This document shows, piece after piece, positions 15,001-24,437 of a DNA stretch of 64,000 bases. Each line of letters begins with the position of its first letter. Within the stretch, counting starts at the first letter, position 1. The stretch is taken from assembly GCF_964355755.1 (NCBI RefSeq), contig NC_092671.1, positions 17,882,001-17,946,000 of the forward strand, written 5' to 3'. The notes below the pieces were generated by a model. The model was not told where the DNA came from and did no database searches. It was given only the letters and a program-made list of their open reading frames with translations. Made by a program: the position numbers and the translations under genes. The DNA comes from Antedon mediterranea (taxonomy: Eukaryota; Echinodermata; Crinoidea; Comatulida; Antedonidae).

Positions 15001-16766
15001 TTACAGGGTTTGGTAGTAATGTCATCAGAATTAGAGGAGGTAGCAAACAGTTTGTTGAAAGGACGTGTACCAGGCATGTGGATGAAGAAGTCATACCCAT
15101 CCCTGAAGCCACTTGGAAGCTACGTCAATGACTTCTTAGCAAGACTGAAATTTTTACAGGTATATTTTGTATCTAATATAAGTTTATCCTGGCACTTTCC
15201 TTGTAGATACAATAAATATACTTTAACTGCTTGTGTTTAAAGCAACTTAATATTTTATTGAGGATTAAACACATTTACAATTGGATCAAAGCCAGTGTGG
15301 TGGTCTATAATTAGAATCATTCAAAGACTATTTAGCAATTTTAAGGCCTGTTGCATTGCAATGTTTAAAAATAAATATTTAGGCATATTGCCATTAATGA
15401 TACTAATTGTCTATCTTAAAGACGTAGATTTTCTAAATAAAGAAAACCGTACAGTGATTAAGGGTTTTTCTGTCGTGAGAAAAAAATGTGGGCATAACAC
15501 AGGATTTGACCTTGAGCATTATAAATGTCAACCATAAACTCAGTAAAAATGATATAGAAATACCAAATACTGTAGTACTGTATATATCCTCTGGTATAAT
15601 CCCATTTCATGTCTAATCTAATCTACTTTATGTCTGATTTCACAAACAGGCATATCCCCAGGTATATTCCCAGTACTTCTCTCCAGCCAGTTCAGATGAG
15701 ACTTAATTTTTTTCCTTAACCAGGGTTTCCCTGTGTAAAGTTTTACCCCCCAAAGTCGGCCCTAGGAGGTTGGGATTGTACCAGAGGATATACAGTATTG
15801 TAATCGGTATTAACATCTTTTTATAGGACTGGTATGACACAGGACCTCCACCTGTCTTCTGGATATCTGGCTTCTATTTCACCCAAGCCTTCTTAACTGG
15901 AGCACAACAGAACTTTGCAAGGAAATACACAATTCCAATTGATTTACTTGGATTTGACTATCAAGTTTTAGATGACAAGAAATATGAACAACCACCAGAA
16001 GATGGTTAGTAACTTTTACAAAAACAAATTATATACAGCGAATTCAGTTCCCACAAGCTTGCTACAGGGAATGCCTCCTTTGAGACATTCTTATTCAGGA
16101 GATATTTCATATCAAATGAACGAGAGGAAACATATGTTTTAACATTATGACAAACCTTATTAATAATGAGACACCCCATTAAGGAGATTCTTTGTTGGGT
16201 CCCAAATGTGTTCCTGAGGCACAATCTTCGAAATTGAGTCCTTGAAAAAAATCATGTTGACCATTGGATTGAAGGGAATGTTATAATAATTGATTTCAAT
16301 TGTTTATAAAAAGCAATGATATAGTTTATTTGAAATCTTTGTAGGGGTATATGTAAATGGATTATTTGTTGAAGGTGCTCGATGGGACAGAAAGACAAAG
16401 CTTCTAGCAGAATCCCACCAGAAGATGTTGTATGACACAATACCGACAGTAAGTAATATTTTCTTACCTTTCCAAGAGTCTACCCATATGATTAAAACTT
16501 TGTGATCATTAGCTTAATTTTTAAAAATAATTCAATTTTTATGTTTTAACCCCTAACAGATGTGGTTTATCCCGATTAAGAAAGATGAAATCCCTAATAG
16601 ACCTTCCTACGTGGCACCCATCTACAAGACAAGTGAAAGACGTGGAACATTGTCCACAACAGGCCACTCCACTAACTTTGTCATCGCCATCAACGTTCCA
16701 TCGGACAAGCCACAAGGACACTGGATCGGTAGGGGTGTAGCCTTACTCTGTCAACTTGACAATTAA
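1..16766 (+). CDS. Axonemal dynein heavy chain, inner-arm single-headed type (DNAH3/7/12-like), 3' 27 exons
   Basis: ATP-driven motor subunit of an inner-arm ciliary dynein; the 5' part lies outside the window. Exons: 1-116, 545-844, 1158-1387, 1595-1784, 1928-2068, 2387-2590, 2735-2877, 3010-3261, 3358-3472, 3907-4070, 4334-4487, 4843-5034, 5273-5406, 5648-6059, 6374-6619, 6734-6826, 7008-7184, 9922-10083, 10455-10655, 11925-12086, 12296-12481, 13194-13331, 14418-14648, 15007-15159, 15827-16004, 16345-16448, 16560-16766. All introns are GT-AG, and the exons join in one frame to 1660 residues. Order seen: end of AAA4 ([19 protein letters not shown]), stalk coiled coil 1, microtubule-binding tip ([26 protein letters not shown]), coiled coil 2, AAA5 ([19 protein letters not shown]), AAA6 ([29 protein letters not shown]), C-terminal domain ([15 protein letters not shown]), ending QLDN and stop. 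The tail fits DNAH3, DNAH7 and DNAH12 about equally by eye, so no symbol is given. An AATAAA lies near 17000. Confidence 0.95.
7185..9921 (+). other. Large dynein intron (2.7 kb)
   Basis: This is the longest intron of the dynein gene, between the exon ending KFADDQ and the exon starting GFGGSK. It is AT-rich. I see no coding exon, RNA gene or clear terminal inverted repeat inside it; the short open frames at 7373-7573 and 8608-8793 have no recognisable content. Confidence 0.6.
10126..10392. mobile_element. MITE, TIR family TTAAAGATGTATTGTC, in dynein intron
   Basis: A 267-bp element bounded by inverted ends, ttaaagatgtattgtccccc on the left and gacaatacatctttaaa on the right. A second copy with the same ends lies at 20915-21272 and an internal fragment at about 32650-32752, so this is a dispersed family. 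No coding capacity is seen, so it is non-autonomous. Superfamily is unassigned because the target duplication is not clear in AT-rich flanks. Confidence 0.75.
10747..10870. mobile_element. Short foldback MITE in dynein intron
   Basis: About 124 bp. The left arm contains gagctaaacaattggtcag and continues through gatgttttgcc; the right arm is its imperfect reverse complement (ggcaaaacatc, caattgtctcctagctta). Part of the same arm (caaattggtcagatgtttgcc) recurs near 36592, so the sequence is repeated in the genome. Non-coding. Confidence 0.65.
11028..11162. mobile_element. MITE, TIR family TAAAGCTTGGTTCCCACTAG
   Basis: A 135-bp element. The left end taaagcttggttcccactag is mirrored by ctagtgggaaccacgctta at the right end. 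The interior contains the pair caacgcaagtgatttgacca and cttgtcattggctaact, which recurs in related sequences at 17880-17945 and 33758-33918. Non-coding, in the intron between the exons at 10455-10655 and 11925-12086. Confidence 0.75.
11401..11569. mobile_element. MITE, TIR family TAAAGCTCTGTCTACAC
   Basis: A 169-bp element. The right end reads tagtgtagacagagcttta and the left end taagctctacaggtctacac is its imperfect mirror. The interior carries gtgatgtgcccatat and a mirrored ggccagatcacac. A second copy with the same ends and interior lies at 57927-58035 in PRDM4. Non-coding. Confidence 0.7.
12842..12994. mobile_element. Foldback element with perfect 27-bp arms in dynein intron
   Basis: The 27 bases at 12842-12868 (containing ggtttaaacaagcttaca) recur as an exact reverse complement at 12968-12994, with 99 bp between. 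Perfect arms suggest a recent insertion or a conserved element end. No target duplication is obvious. It lies in the intron between the exons at 12296-12481 and 13194-13331. Confidence 0.65.
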
Positions 16767-17560
16767 GTTTATTGTAATTAGTTGTATATGCTTATTGATC
16801 AAAGTATGGATGCCTTTGGTTGAAGTAGACGTACAGGTAAATATTTGATACCACCTATCAAGTACCTTTGTATTTGTGTTGCTTTAATTATTCAAATTAA
16901 CTTTGAATTGAATTCTAAGTTGAATTCTATTGCATAATATATATATATATAGATGTATTCTTTATATTTCCTAAGGACAATTTATTTTGATCAGTATTTA
17001 ATAAATACTCCATTTATAGTTTAATATTAGTTTATTGTCTATTATTAATATCTCTTCCAAAAAATGTGTAAATATAAATTAAATTGAATGTACTGTATGT
17101 GTAAAATATTGTTATAAGAGATAATTATAATAAGATCAATTATGATTATTATGTCAAATTTATTTGACAACATACATTTGAAATACTTTAAAAATAATAA
17201 AATTCATACTAGGCTAGGTTCTAGACTGTACTTCGACTTAATATTTGTGAACACATGACGTTTCATACATATAAGACTTGAGCTTGAAAAACAGTTTCAT
17301 ATAACAATTCAGACAAAAATCGAAACACTGATTGATAGACTAACATAAAAAAAATGCCTACTTGGGGCAAATCTAATACATATATATTTTGTAAAATATG
17401 AATATTTCTGGCTGGAAAAAAAAAAATTGTGTTATTATCTTAGGTATACGGTATGATAGATTTCTTTACATAATTACAAGCTTATGTTCAGTCATATTTA
17501 TATTTGCATTGAAATGTATTATGCAAAGTAATCCAATGTTAATGCCGTCCAATGTTAATG

Positions 17561-17653
17561 CCGTCCATTTAGTACCGTCCATTTAGTACCGTCCATTTAG
17601 TACCGTCCATTTAGTACCGTCCATTTAGTACCGTCCATTTAGTACCGTCCATT
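17561..17653. repeat. Tandem repeat, 14-bp unit CCGTCCATTTAGTA, about 6.6 copies
   Basis: The unit ccgtccatttagta repeats without interruption from 17561, with starts every 14 bases and a final partial copy at 17645. A related pre-unit (aatgttaatgccgtcc) occurs twice just upstream. No coding role is seen. Confidence 0.9.
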
Positions 17654-17879
17654 GTATATACAAAGTTGTATTTAAAGAGTGATACACTAGTTGTAAATTG
17701 AAGCTTGGATTGATTTTTAAAGATGCGATATAATGACGATTTAATTTCTGATTTGCGTGATTTTTATGGGTAAATTTAATAATAATTATAATAAAATAGT
17801 CTATATGAATATATTTAACGAAATAAAGATCCATTTGTGTGGGACATGTAATCTTCTGTCTTTTTCTTTTGTTTAATGA

Positions 17880-17945
17880 GGCGATGAAACTGTTGCTTGT
17901 GATTGGTCAACTCACTTGCGTTGCGTCCAACACGCTTTCTACACC
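17880..17945. mobile_element. Fragment of the TAAAGCTTGGTT MITE family
   Basis: The stretch contains gcttgtgattggtcaact and cacttgcgttgcgtcc, which match the interior of the elements at 11028-11162 and 33758-33918. Ends are not preserved. Non-coding. Confidence 0.5.
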
Positions 17946-19510
17946 TTGGTGATGAAATATAGGATAAATACTCTGCTGTTTTGAAAATTCAATCAAATGA
18001 CATCATGATCAATAAGAACAATATATTTGTTGCATCGTCATGATCGTATTGATTCTAATAATCATTTTATTAGACTGCACAATGCAGCATAAATGTTTAT
18101 CCTATATTTATAGAATGAGAACGTTTCTAATTTCGTTTGTTTTATGTAAGAAAAATGCATCATTTATCTATCACCGATCATTATTGTCCTAGTATAAATG
18201 GTCAGTATTTATCCTCCTTTTTAAATTACGTGGTTTGTGGGTTTTACACCTTTTTTGGCCGTACTGTATATTTCTAAACCTTATTTTTTTTTGTCTTTTG
18301 TGAGATTCACTCACTTTTATTTCATTCTTTACATTTGTTACAATAATCTATATCAATTTTGTTTCAGTAGAAAACTATCTCTGCAGCTTAAAGTTTTTTT
18401 TGTTTTTCTTATTTTTAGTATTTTACATATATAAAAAGTTAAAGCATTTAAAAAATAGACAAAAGTTATATAAAAATATACATCACATAATACAGGTTCA
18501 CAATTGCCAATACAACATCACAAAATAAAATATACTGTAACTCATCCAGTAAATAAAACTAGTAAGGTAGAAACCATACTAGAATACTAAGTATTGTGTC
18601 GTAATAATATTTTCTCGTGTTTTTAGCCTGTTATTGTTTAACAATTATACATTTTTACATTGCTAAAATAATATTTTTTACTTTTTCCCATTTTTTTATG
18701 CTTTCCTCTCTTTTATACACTATATCACCAGTTTTACAACTCCCTGATATCACATTCCTTTCTGAATAGATTTCCTTGTTTAAAAGATTTCCATAAGTTA
18801 AAATAACTTTTATTTGTAACATCAGCCAGTATCTTTTGTTTATAAACCGTGAAAGCAGCAAATGTATATATAAAATCAGTAAGAATATTTCTTGTTCCAA
18901 TTACCAGATTTTGAAAAGACAATCTCTATTTTTGTCCAAAAACCTTGAATAAATTTACAAGTAAAAAACATATGCTCCTCATCTTGTACCGCTCCACTTT
19001 CTAAACCTTATGTTATTATGAATATTTATGTTAATTTCACAATTTACTATTACTTTTGAATTTGTCATTTTACTTAATCATCAGTAAAGACGGATCAGGT
19101 GCCGTTTTCGGCCACCTCGACTTATATGGACTATACCATTATTATGATAGGGGTGTGGTGTATTATGCTTTATGTATAGAAGGGTGTCTATTGAATGGGA
19201 AGACAATACAATTGTTCTGTTATGTCAGGGAAGAGTTAATTAACTCTTCCCTGGTTATGTAACCTACAGTACAAACTACAAGGAACAATGCAGAACATCA
19301 AAAACTAGCAAGCATGTACTTTTTATAAGCATGTTAATATTATTAGGTACTGTGTTACGGAATGCCAAGATTTTGTAACTAATTACTATAGGCCTATACA
19401 AGTATACTACTATATATAAGTATATATATATAAATCAAAGAGCTGCATAGGCAGGATATAGAAAAAATCAAGATCAAATAAGTTAAAACTGCCTCAATAT
19501 AGATTTATTT

Positions 19511-19543
19511 TAACGACATGTTTCGGGCATAGCCCATCATCAG
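19511..19543 (-). ncRNA. Hammerhead ribozyme-like core of the Penelope-like element
   Basis: Read on the minus strand: CUGAUGA (19543-19537), a GGGC/GCCC hairpin for helix II, GAAAC (19524-19520), then AUGUC and GUU. This is the conserved core order of a type I hammerhead, with A-C/G-U able to form the very short helix III seen in Penelope-like elements. I could not pair helix I convincingly, so self-cleavage activity is uncertain. Confidence 0.55.
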
Positions 19544-19771
19544 GTGAAAAGAATTGTAACAAAGGATAACATATATAAGTCACAAAATTACATAATAAAA
19601 CAAATCAGCCAATCAAAGATGTTAACAAACAAAAGGCATAGTTATAAAGGCACGCCTCCAAAAGCTATGATGTACAAAGCAGGAATGGTTGCTTATAAAG
19701 CAGGAAATTTAAAACAAAGACAAAAGCTTCAAGTGTAAATAATTGTTAATATGTGAATGTCTCTGGCAAAA

Positions 19772-20254
19772 TTAATGTTTAAAGGATCTAAATTGTACAT
19801 TTATGCCGGTAGGGGCAAGAGTGCCAAGCTTTACAATGATTCTTTCTTCTATAATTCTACGAGATGTCTCAGAACCATTACATACTTTAACACCAGAAAT
19901 AGTAATATCTGAAAGGGAATGCTCATTATTACAAAAATGGGTGGCTACAGGTAATCCGGGAGTCTTTAGTTTAATAGACCTTAAATGTTCTACAAACCTA
20001 TCACCTAACCTGCGTTTAGTTTCACCAATATAAAGCATATTACATTTAGTACACGAAATACAATAAACTAGATTTCTAGTGGTGCACGTAATACGATCTG
20101 TGATAACATAATTACCAGAAGGTCCTACTATTTGGTTTGAACATGAAACGTAATTACATGTCGAACATCTATTTCTATTACATTTGAATGTTCCAGTTGA
20201 TTCATTACCTTTGTTTTGTAATTTAGATTTAACATTAATTAATTTAGAAAACAT
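19772..20254 (-). pseudogene. GIY-YIG endonuclease domain of a Penelope-like element
   Basis: A 160-residue open frame. Cysteines at about residues 25, 30, 33 and 38 form a CX4CX2CX4C cluster. They precede a GIY-YIG core in which LVY (62-64) stands in place of GIY and LYIG (74-77) follows, then ETKRRLGDRFVEHL, which carries the conserved Arg and Glu/His positions of the family. A second Cys pair (65, 68) and Cys71 lie within the core, as in Penelope-like endonucleases. In intact elements this domain is fused to the C-terminus of a reverse transcriptase and nicks target DNA. Here only the C-terminal part survives, so the frame is open but the element is broken. A LINE origin is less likely because LINEs rarely carry this domain. 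Confidence 0.75.
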
Positions 20255-20260
20255 TAATAT

Positions 20261-20914
20261 ATATAAGTATATTTACTTACTATATATAAAACTAAACTAA
20301 ACACTACAGTATGATATACATCAGTCGGAATTAAAACATGTTAAACTACAAAACAACTAAACTAAATATCACAATCGGACGAGCATAATTGAAGATTTAT
20401 TGACATAATTATATGTTTTTTGTTTGTTTTACTGATCACCTGATACATTTACATTTAATGCTAAATGTAAAAAAAATTCAAGATACAGAAACAAAATGGT
20501 AACAGATTCATTGATGTAATTATATGTTTATTTGTTTTACTGATTACCTGATACATTTACATTAAATGTTAAGTGTAAATAAATGAAACGAATGTAGATA
20601 CAGAAACAAAATGGTAAAAGATTCATTGACGACATAATTATGTATTTTTGTTTTACGACCATTTATAGTTGGACTTATAACAACGATTATTCTCTGTACC
20701 TTTCTGAGATTATTCGATTTACCGATTATTGTGGCAACAATTTTCTTGAAGAAATAAGGATTAATTTTCGAAAACATTAATCTGTGACAGTATACATTAT
20801 TTAAAGGAAAGGAAGTAGAGATTGTATAAGTATCTTGGAGTACTAGTTTAAATGGGTGGACATGTTGACCATAGTTAAGAAGTTACAGTGAATACAAGGC
20901 TGTAGGCCTACTGC
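20261..20914. other. Intergenic, no gene seen
   Basis: AT-rich sequence with an imperfect internal duplication: atgtttgtttgttttactgatcacctgatac-like text near 20410-20590 occurs about twice with small changes. The minus-strand open frame at 20562-20777 has no recognisable domain. Confidence 0.4.
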
Positions 20915-21272
20915 TTAAAGATGTATTGTCCCCCAAAAACATTAAAAATGAAGATTAATTAAATCAGACTTTGAATATGTTATTTTGTAGTTTTAATAAA
21001 GTTAATCACTTCCATAGAAAAAAAAAAAACAAAAAAAAATTAGGTTTTCACTAGTAAAATGACAAAATACATGGTTAAATTCAACCAAAAATGCATTGGC
21101 TGGCAGCCAATTTGACCATTTTTTGCCTTCAATTAAATTTTTTCAGGTAAATACATATTTTTTCGATCCAATTTTTGGTCAAAGTGGATAACTATTATGT
21201 TGCATTAAAATGGAATATTCAACAAAAATTTTTTTAAGAATTATTTTTTCAGGGGGACAATACATGTTTAAG
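20915..21272. mobile_element. MITE, TIR family TTAAAGATGTATTGTCCCCC
   Basis: A 358-bp element. The left end ttaaagatgtattgtccccc is mirrored at the right end by gggggacaatacatgtttaa. Interior text (ccaatttttggtcaaagtg, taactattatgtt) is shared with 32650-32752. Non-coding; the same family as 10126-10392. Confidence 0.8.
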
Positions 21273-21858
21273 GAAACTCGGTTCGTTTGGGGTAAAGCAG
21301 GATATTTGTGTACTATATAATGTTTATGTGTTAGGCCTACTAATCAGTGATGTTTTATTTGGGGATATTGTATGTTGGGCTGGGAATATCAGTAAGGGCA
21401 TGTAAGGAGAATAAAGACCAAATTATTTATTTATTCTGTCTTTATACTGAATGACACTTTCAGTGCTAAAAAAAGGTAACTATCTACAAAACATACAGTA
21501 TAATATTGTGATATTATCAGCTCCGTCTTGCATTCGTTATTAGCGAGCTTTCGATGTAGTACGGTAGTACTGTAGTTCAGTACGGTAATTCGAACCGAAA
21601 TGTGATCCACGCATGCGCTGAAATTTGAGACTCACCGTAGCGCTAAATTTGAGAACGGTAGTCCTGTCTGAAACGTACATTCAGTTGTGTATTTTAATTA
21701 TGGAGGACACGATGGAAGTAGTATCGTCAAGAGTAAAGCAGTTTAATCAGTCGTTTATTTTAACTTATTGTAATCAAACATAGACTAGGCTATAGCATAT
21801 TAAATGAATGTTCATTAATGTAGTGCTCTAGATCAGTGATGCCAAATATAAAATTGGC

Positions 21859-22080
21859 TTAGAGATTTGGCCTAGCCTGAAATAGCCTGAAATAGCTGTT
21901 GCATTCATCATCGACATCGTTGAATTTATCTATGTTGAATTGATATTCATCACTTTTATACTGAAAATCAGGATTACTTGGAGAATTCATACTATACAAC
22001 ATAATGAATTCTTCCTCGTCTAGAACATCTGAAATATAGGCAGCAACAAGAGCATCTCGTACCCTATGTAGGTTCGCCAT
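21859..22080 (-). pseudogene. Remnant of a PIF/Harbinger-type transposase N-terminus
   Basis: About 74 codons from an ATG at 22080. The pattern (MANLHRVRDALVAAY, EEEFIMLY, NPDFQY, then DDEC before a stop) resembles the N-terminal leader of HARBI1-like transposases as I remember them: an acidic DEEF motif, an NPDFPYW-like motif and a DDEC motif. The catalytic domain is absent. It could instead be the first exon of a domesticated HARBI1-like gene, but nothing downstream on the minus strand supports that. Confidence 0.45.
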
Positions 22081-22132
22081 GTTGTGAGATGCTGAAAGTC
22101 GAGTCAACTCAGATGATGATACCTGATCGCAC

Positions 22133-22315
22133 GGTGTCTCGAAAACAGAGACCTCGAAAACAGAGACCAGAGACCCGAGACCCAGGGTCTCTGTTTTCGA
22201 GAAAATCTCGAAAACAGAGACCCCCACTAAAACGTCTTAATATTACGTAATATAGGGGGTCTCTGTTTTCGAGTTCTCGAAAACAGAGACCCCCACTAAA
22301 ACGTCTCGAAAGATG
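22133..22315. repeat. Cluster of mirrored 15-bp repeats (tcgaaaacagagacc)
   Basis: The motif tctcgaaaacagagacc and its reverse complement occur about six times in 180 bp: forward near 22137, 22153, 22207 and 22277, reverse near 22183 and 22257. A longer unit, acagagacccccactaaaa followed by cgtct, occurs twice. The left side starts GGTGTC followed by two direct 15-bp repeats, the same layout as the ends of the foldback element at 49709. It may be one decayed end of a related foldback transposon. Confidence 0.7.
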
Positions 22316-22339
22316 TACTAGGTTCTTTAAAGTGCACAC

Positions 22340-23884
22340 GAGCTAGATGTGTATTCTATTATCGGGTGTAGCACATTAAAATTGAGAGGACATAAGATGG
22401 ACACCATAATTTATTATTAAGGGGCGAAACAGCCAATCCTTACTGAAGGGACACTCCTATAAAGGGGACATAAAGGGGACGGGGAACATTTAAGCTCAGT
22501 GCCAATGTTCACTCAATATTTTTTCCATCACAAAATAACAAAAAAGACGAAATAATTATATCCATTTATCGTTATTAAATAAAAATGGATATCATAATAA
22601 TTATGATACTTTGTCTGTCTTGAAAGTTTTCATTGGTGAAACGTTGCCTGCTACATTTTAAATTTCCGAGTCCATCAGTATTGGTATTGGTTTTTATCTG
22701 CGAAACCTCTATGAAGAGGACAAGTTTTTTTAGGAAGTGTTCCAGGGGCAGTAGAACCCCTATTAAGGGGACACTTTAAAAAAAAAAAGGTTCTACTGTA
22801 TTTTTAACGGAGGATATCACAAATCAAGTAGGGCCTACGTGTTTCCAAGTACAGTACAGTGTTTAAAAAGAATGATTTCATTTCAATCTTTTTTAAAACA
22901 GAAATAGGTCTGTTTTGAATGGTTTTTGTTTTTATTTTTTTTCCCGTGTGTTACTTGGCAATACAGAGATATTATTAGAAGGACAATTTTGGCGGGCTGT
23001 TTGCATTGTCGCCCCTGAAACTTGTGACCTGAACTGAAGAATATGGTATGTTGTTAGTGCTGAATTCTGTAACTTTTGTGTCATATCAACTGAGAATTTG
23101 TATCATTTCTGTAGGCCCAATTCAGTAAACATCATCGTTTAGGGCCGCCATTATAATTAGCTATTTTTTCAATCACATTGTCAGAAAATGAATTCTTAAT
23201 GAAATATTACGTGTAAAACCAAATATAAATATATGTGATGTGAATATAACAATGGAGAAACTTTCATGGAGAAATAACTTACTTATTTATAACTAACTTA
23301 TTTTTCCGTGATATAACTGATGAAACAATGTTTAGAAAATGATATATCTGATAGATATCATCTAAGTGATGTTTTACATATAACGTTTAACTTTTTTTTT
23401 CATTCTCCATACATTCAATTCTTTTAATATAGTTCTTGTATAACACCATATCAAGTAGTAGTAGAAATTATTGTAGGGTTTTCTTATTATTCAGTCAAGT
23501 GTTTCTATACAAAAAAGAGTAGTCAGTGGCCTTAACATCAATTAATTGTATAATTTGTACCCAAGGTCGAATAGCAAGAAACTCAGGTCCAGTTGCATTG
23601 GTGTTCATTGGTCAATAGGAAATGAACAGCCAGGGCTCCTGCGCCTAATGGGTTACAAACTCAGTCAAGTGTGGACCAATGTGTTGACCTCGTCATCTAG
23701 AGGTCAACGGTGACATACGTGTCACTACACTTTGAGAAAACCAACTGATAGTTGACGAAACGTCAGGTAAATAAAATAATCGTTATTTACTACTACTACG
23801 GGTGAGATATAATTAACTATTATATTTTATTTTCTTTTCATTTTAATTTGTCGGACATTGTACTGTACATTAAACTTTATACTT
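22340..23884. other. Intergenic, repeats only
   Basis: No gene is seen. A small mirrored repeat with ends agtagaacc and ggttctact lies at 22750-22798; similar phrases (cccctattaaggggacac) occur in the first dynein intron near 355-415, so this is a dispersed family. Around 23735-23790 there is a sequence resembling a decayed ribozyme or retroelement end. Confidence 0.4.
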
Positions 23885-24076
23885 TCTCATGTTTCGCATC
23901 TAGTATCTGCCTCAGACCTCTGGTCAAGGTGGGCACTGGACGAGACAAGCCCTTGATCGGGTAACAATCAAGGTGCTTTAAACAGTCCTGGCTTTGTTTG
24001 TATCAAACTGTTAGTGGCGGTAATTATCGCTGTTGGTTTCGATTGACTAAAATAAATAAAATAAATAAATAAATAA
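23885..24076 (+). mobile_element. LINE 3' end fragment
   Basis: The stretch ending in cgctgttggtttcgattgac and an AAATAAATAAAT tail matches, nearly base for base over its last 60 bases, the 3' end of the LINE at 55375-56709 (minus strand). It is a 5'-truncated, non-coding insertion of the same family. Confidence 0.7.
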
Positions 24077-24437
24077 TCTGGAAAACCACGCATGTGACCC
24101 ACTATTATACAGATACGTTTCGTGACCTACTTGTGACAGCTTGCATTATTTTTTGATCAGTTAATCATCTCAGTCCAAGCAAGTTTCCGTATGAGATTAT
24201 TTTCAGAAAAAACACCTCAATTAACTCTTAGAATTTACTAAGCCAGATTTTAGACCTAAATTCCGTCACCGGACTTTTTTTCATGCCTAAATCGTCACAG
24301 TAGTTTTTTTTTTAGTAGTGGTTTTTACACATGTATAATTATTTCAGATTATATAATCATTAAATTATTTCTGCGGGTAGGCTTATAACAACACATATTA
24401 TTATCAATACAGTACTTGTTCTCAAACTATAGAAGTT

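Larger units (their letters stand above)
16767..19439. other. Intergenic, AT-rich, no gene seen
   Basis: Downstream of the dynein stop. It holds the dynein 3' region with an AATAAA near 17000, the 14-bp tandem array at 17561-17653, a MITE fragment at 17880-17945 related to the element at 11028, and a 28-bp perfect palindrome at 19226-19253. Short open frames here show no recognisable domain. Confidence 0.55.
19440..20260 (-). mobile_element. Penelope-like retroelement, 5'-truncated
   Basis: On the minus strand the order is endonuclease ORF (20254 to 19772), a short non-coding stretch, then a hammerhead-like core at 19543-19511. GIY-YIG endonuclease at the 3' end of the coding region and hammerhead motifs in the flanking repeats are known hallmarks of Penelope-like elements. 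The reverse transcriptase that should lie upstream (above 20260) is absent, so this is a dead fragment. Outer limits are approximate. Confidence 0.75.

Noticed and set aside
19803-20033. Plus-strand ORF opposite the GIY-YIG frame
   Set aside because: It is the antisense shadow of the Penelope-like endonuclease.
22109-22339. Minus-strand ORF with repeated RRFSGGLCFRE
   Set aside because: It only translates the mirrored 15-bp repeats.
23735-23790. Possible second hammerhead core (ctgatagttgacgaaacgtc)
   Set aside because: CUGAUGA is changed to CUGAUAG and helix II is missing; only the GAAAC part fits, which is too weak.
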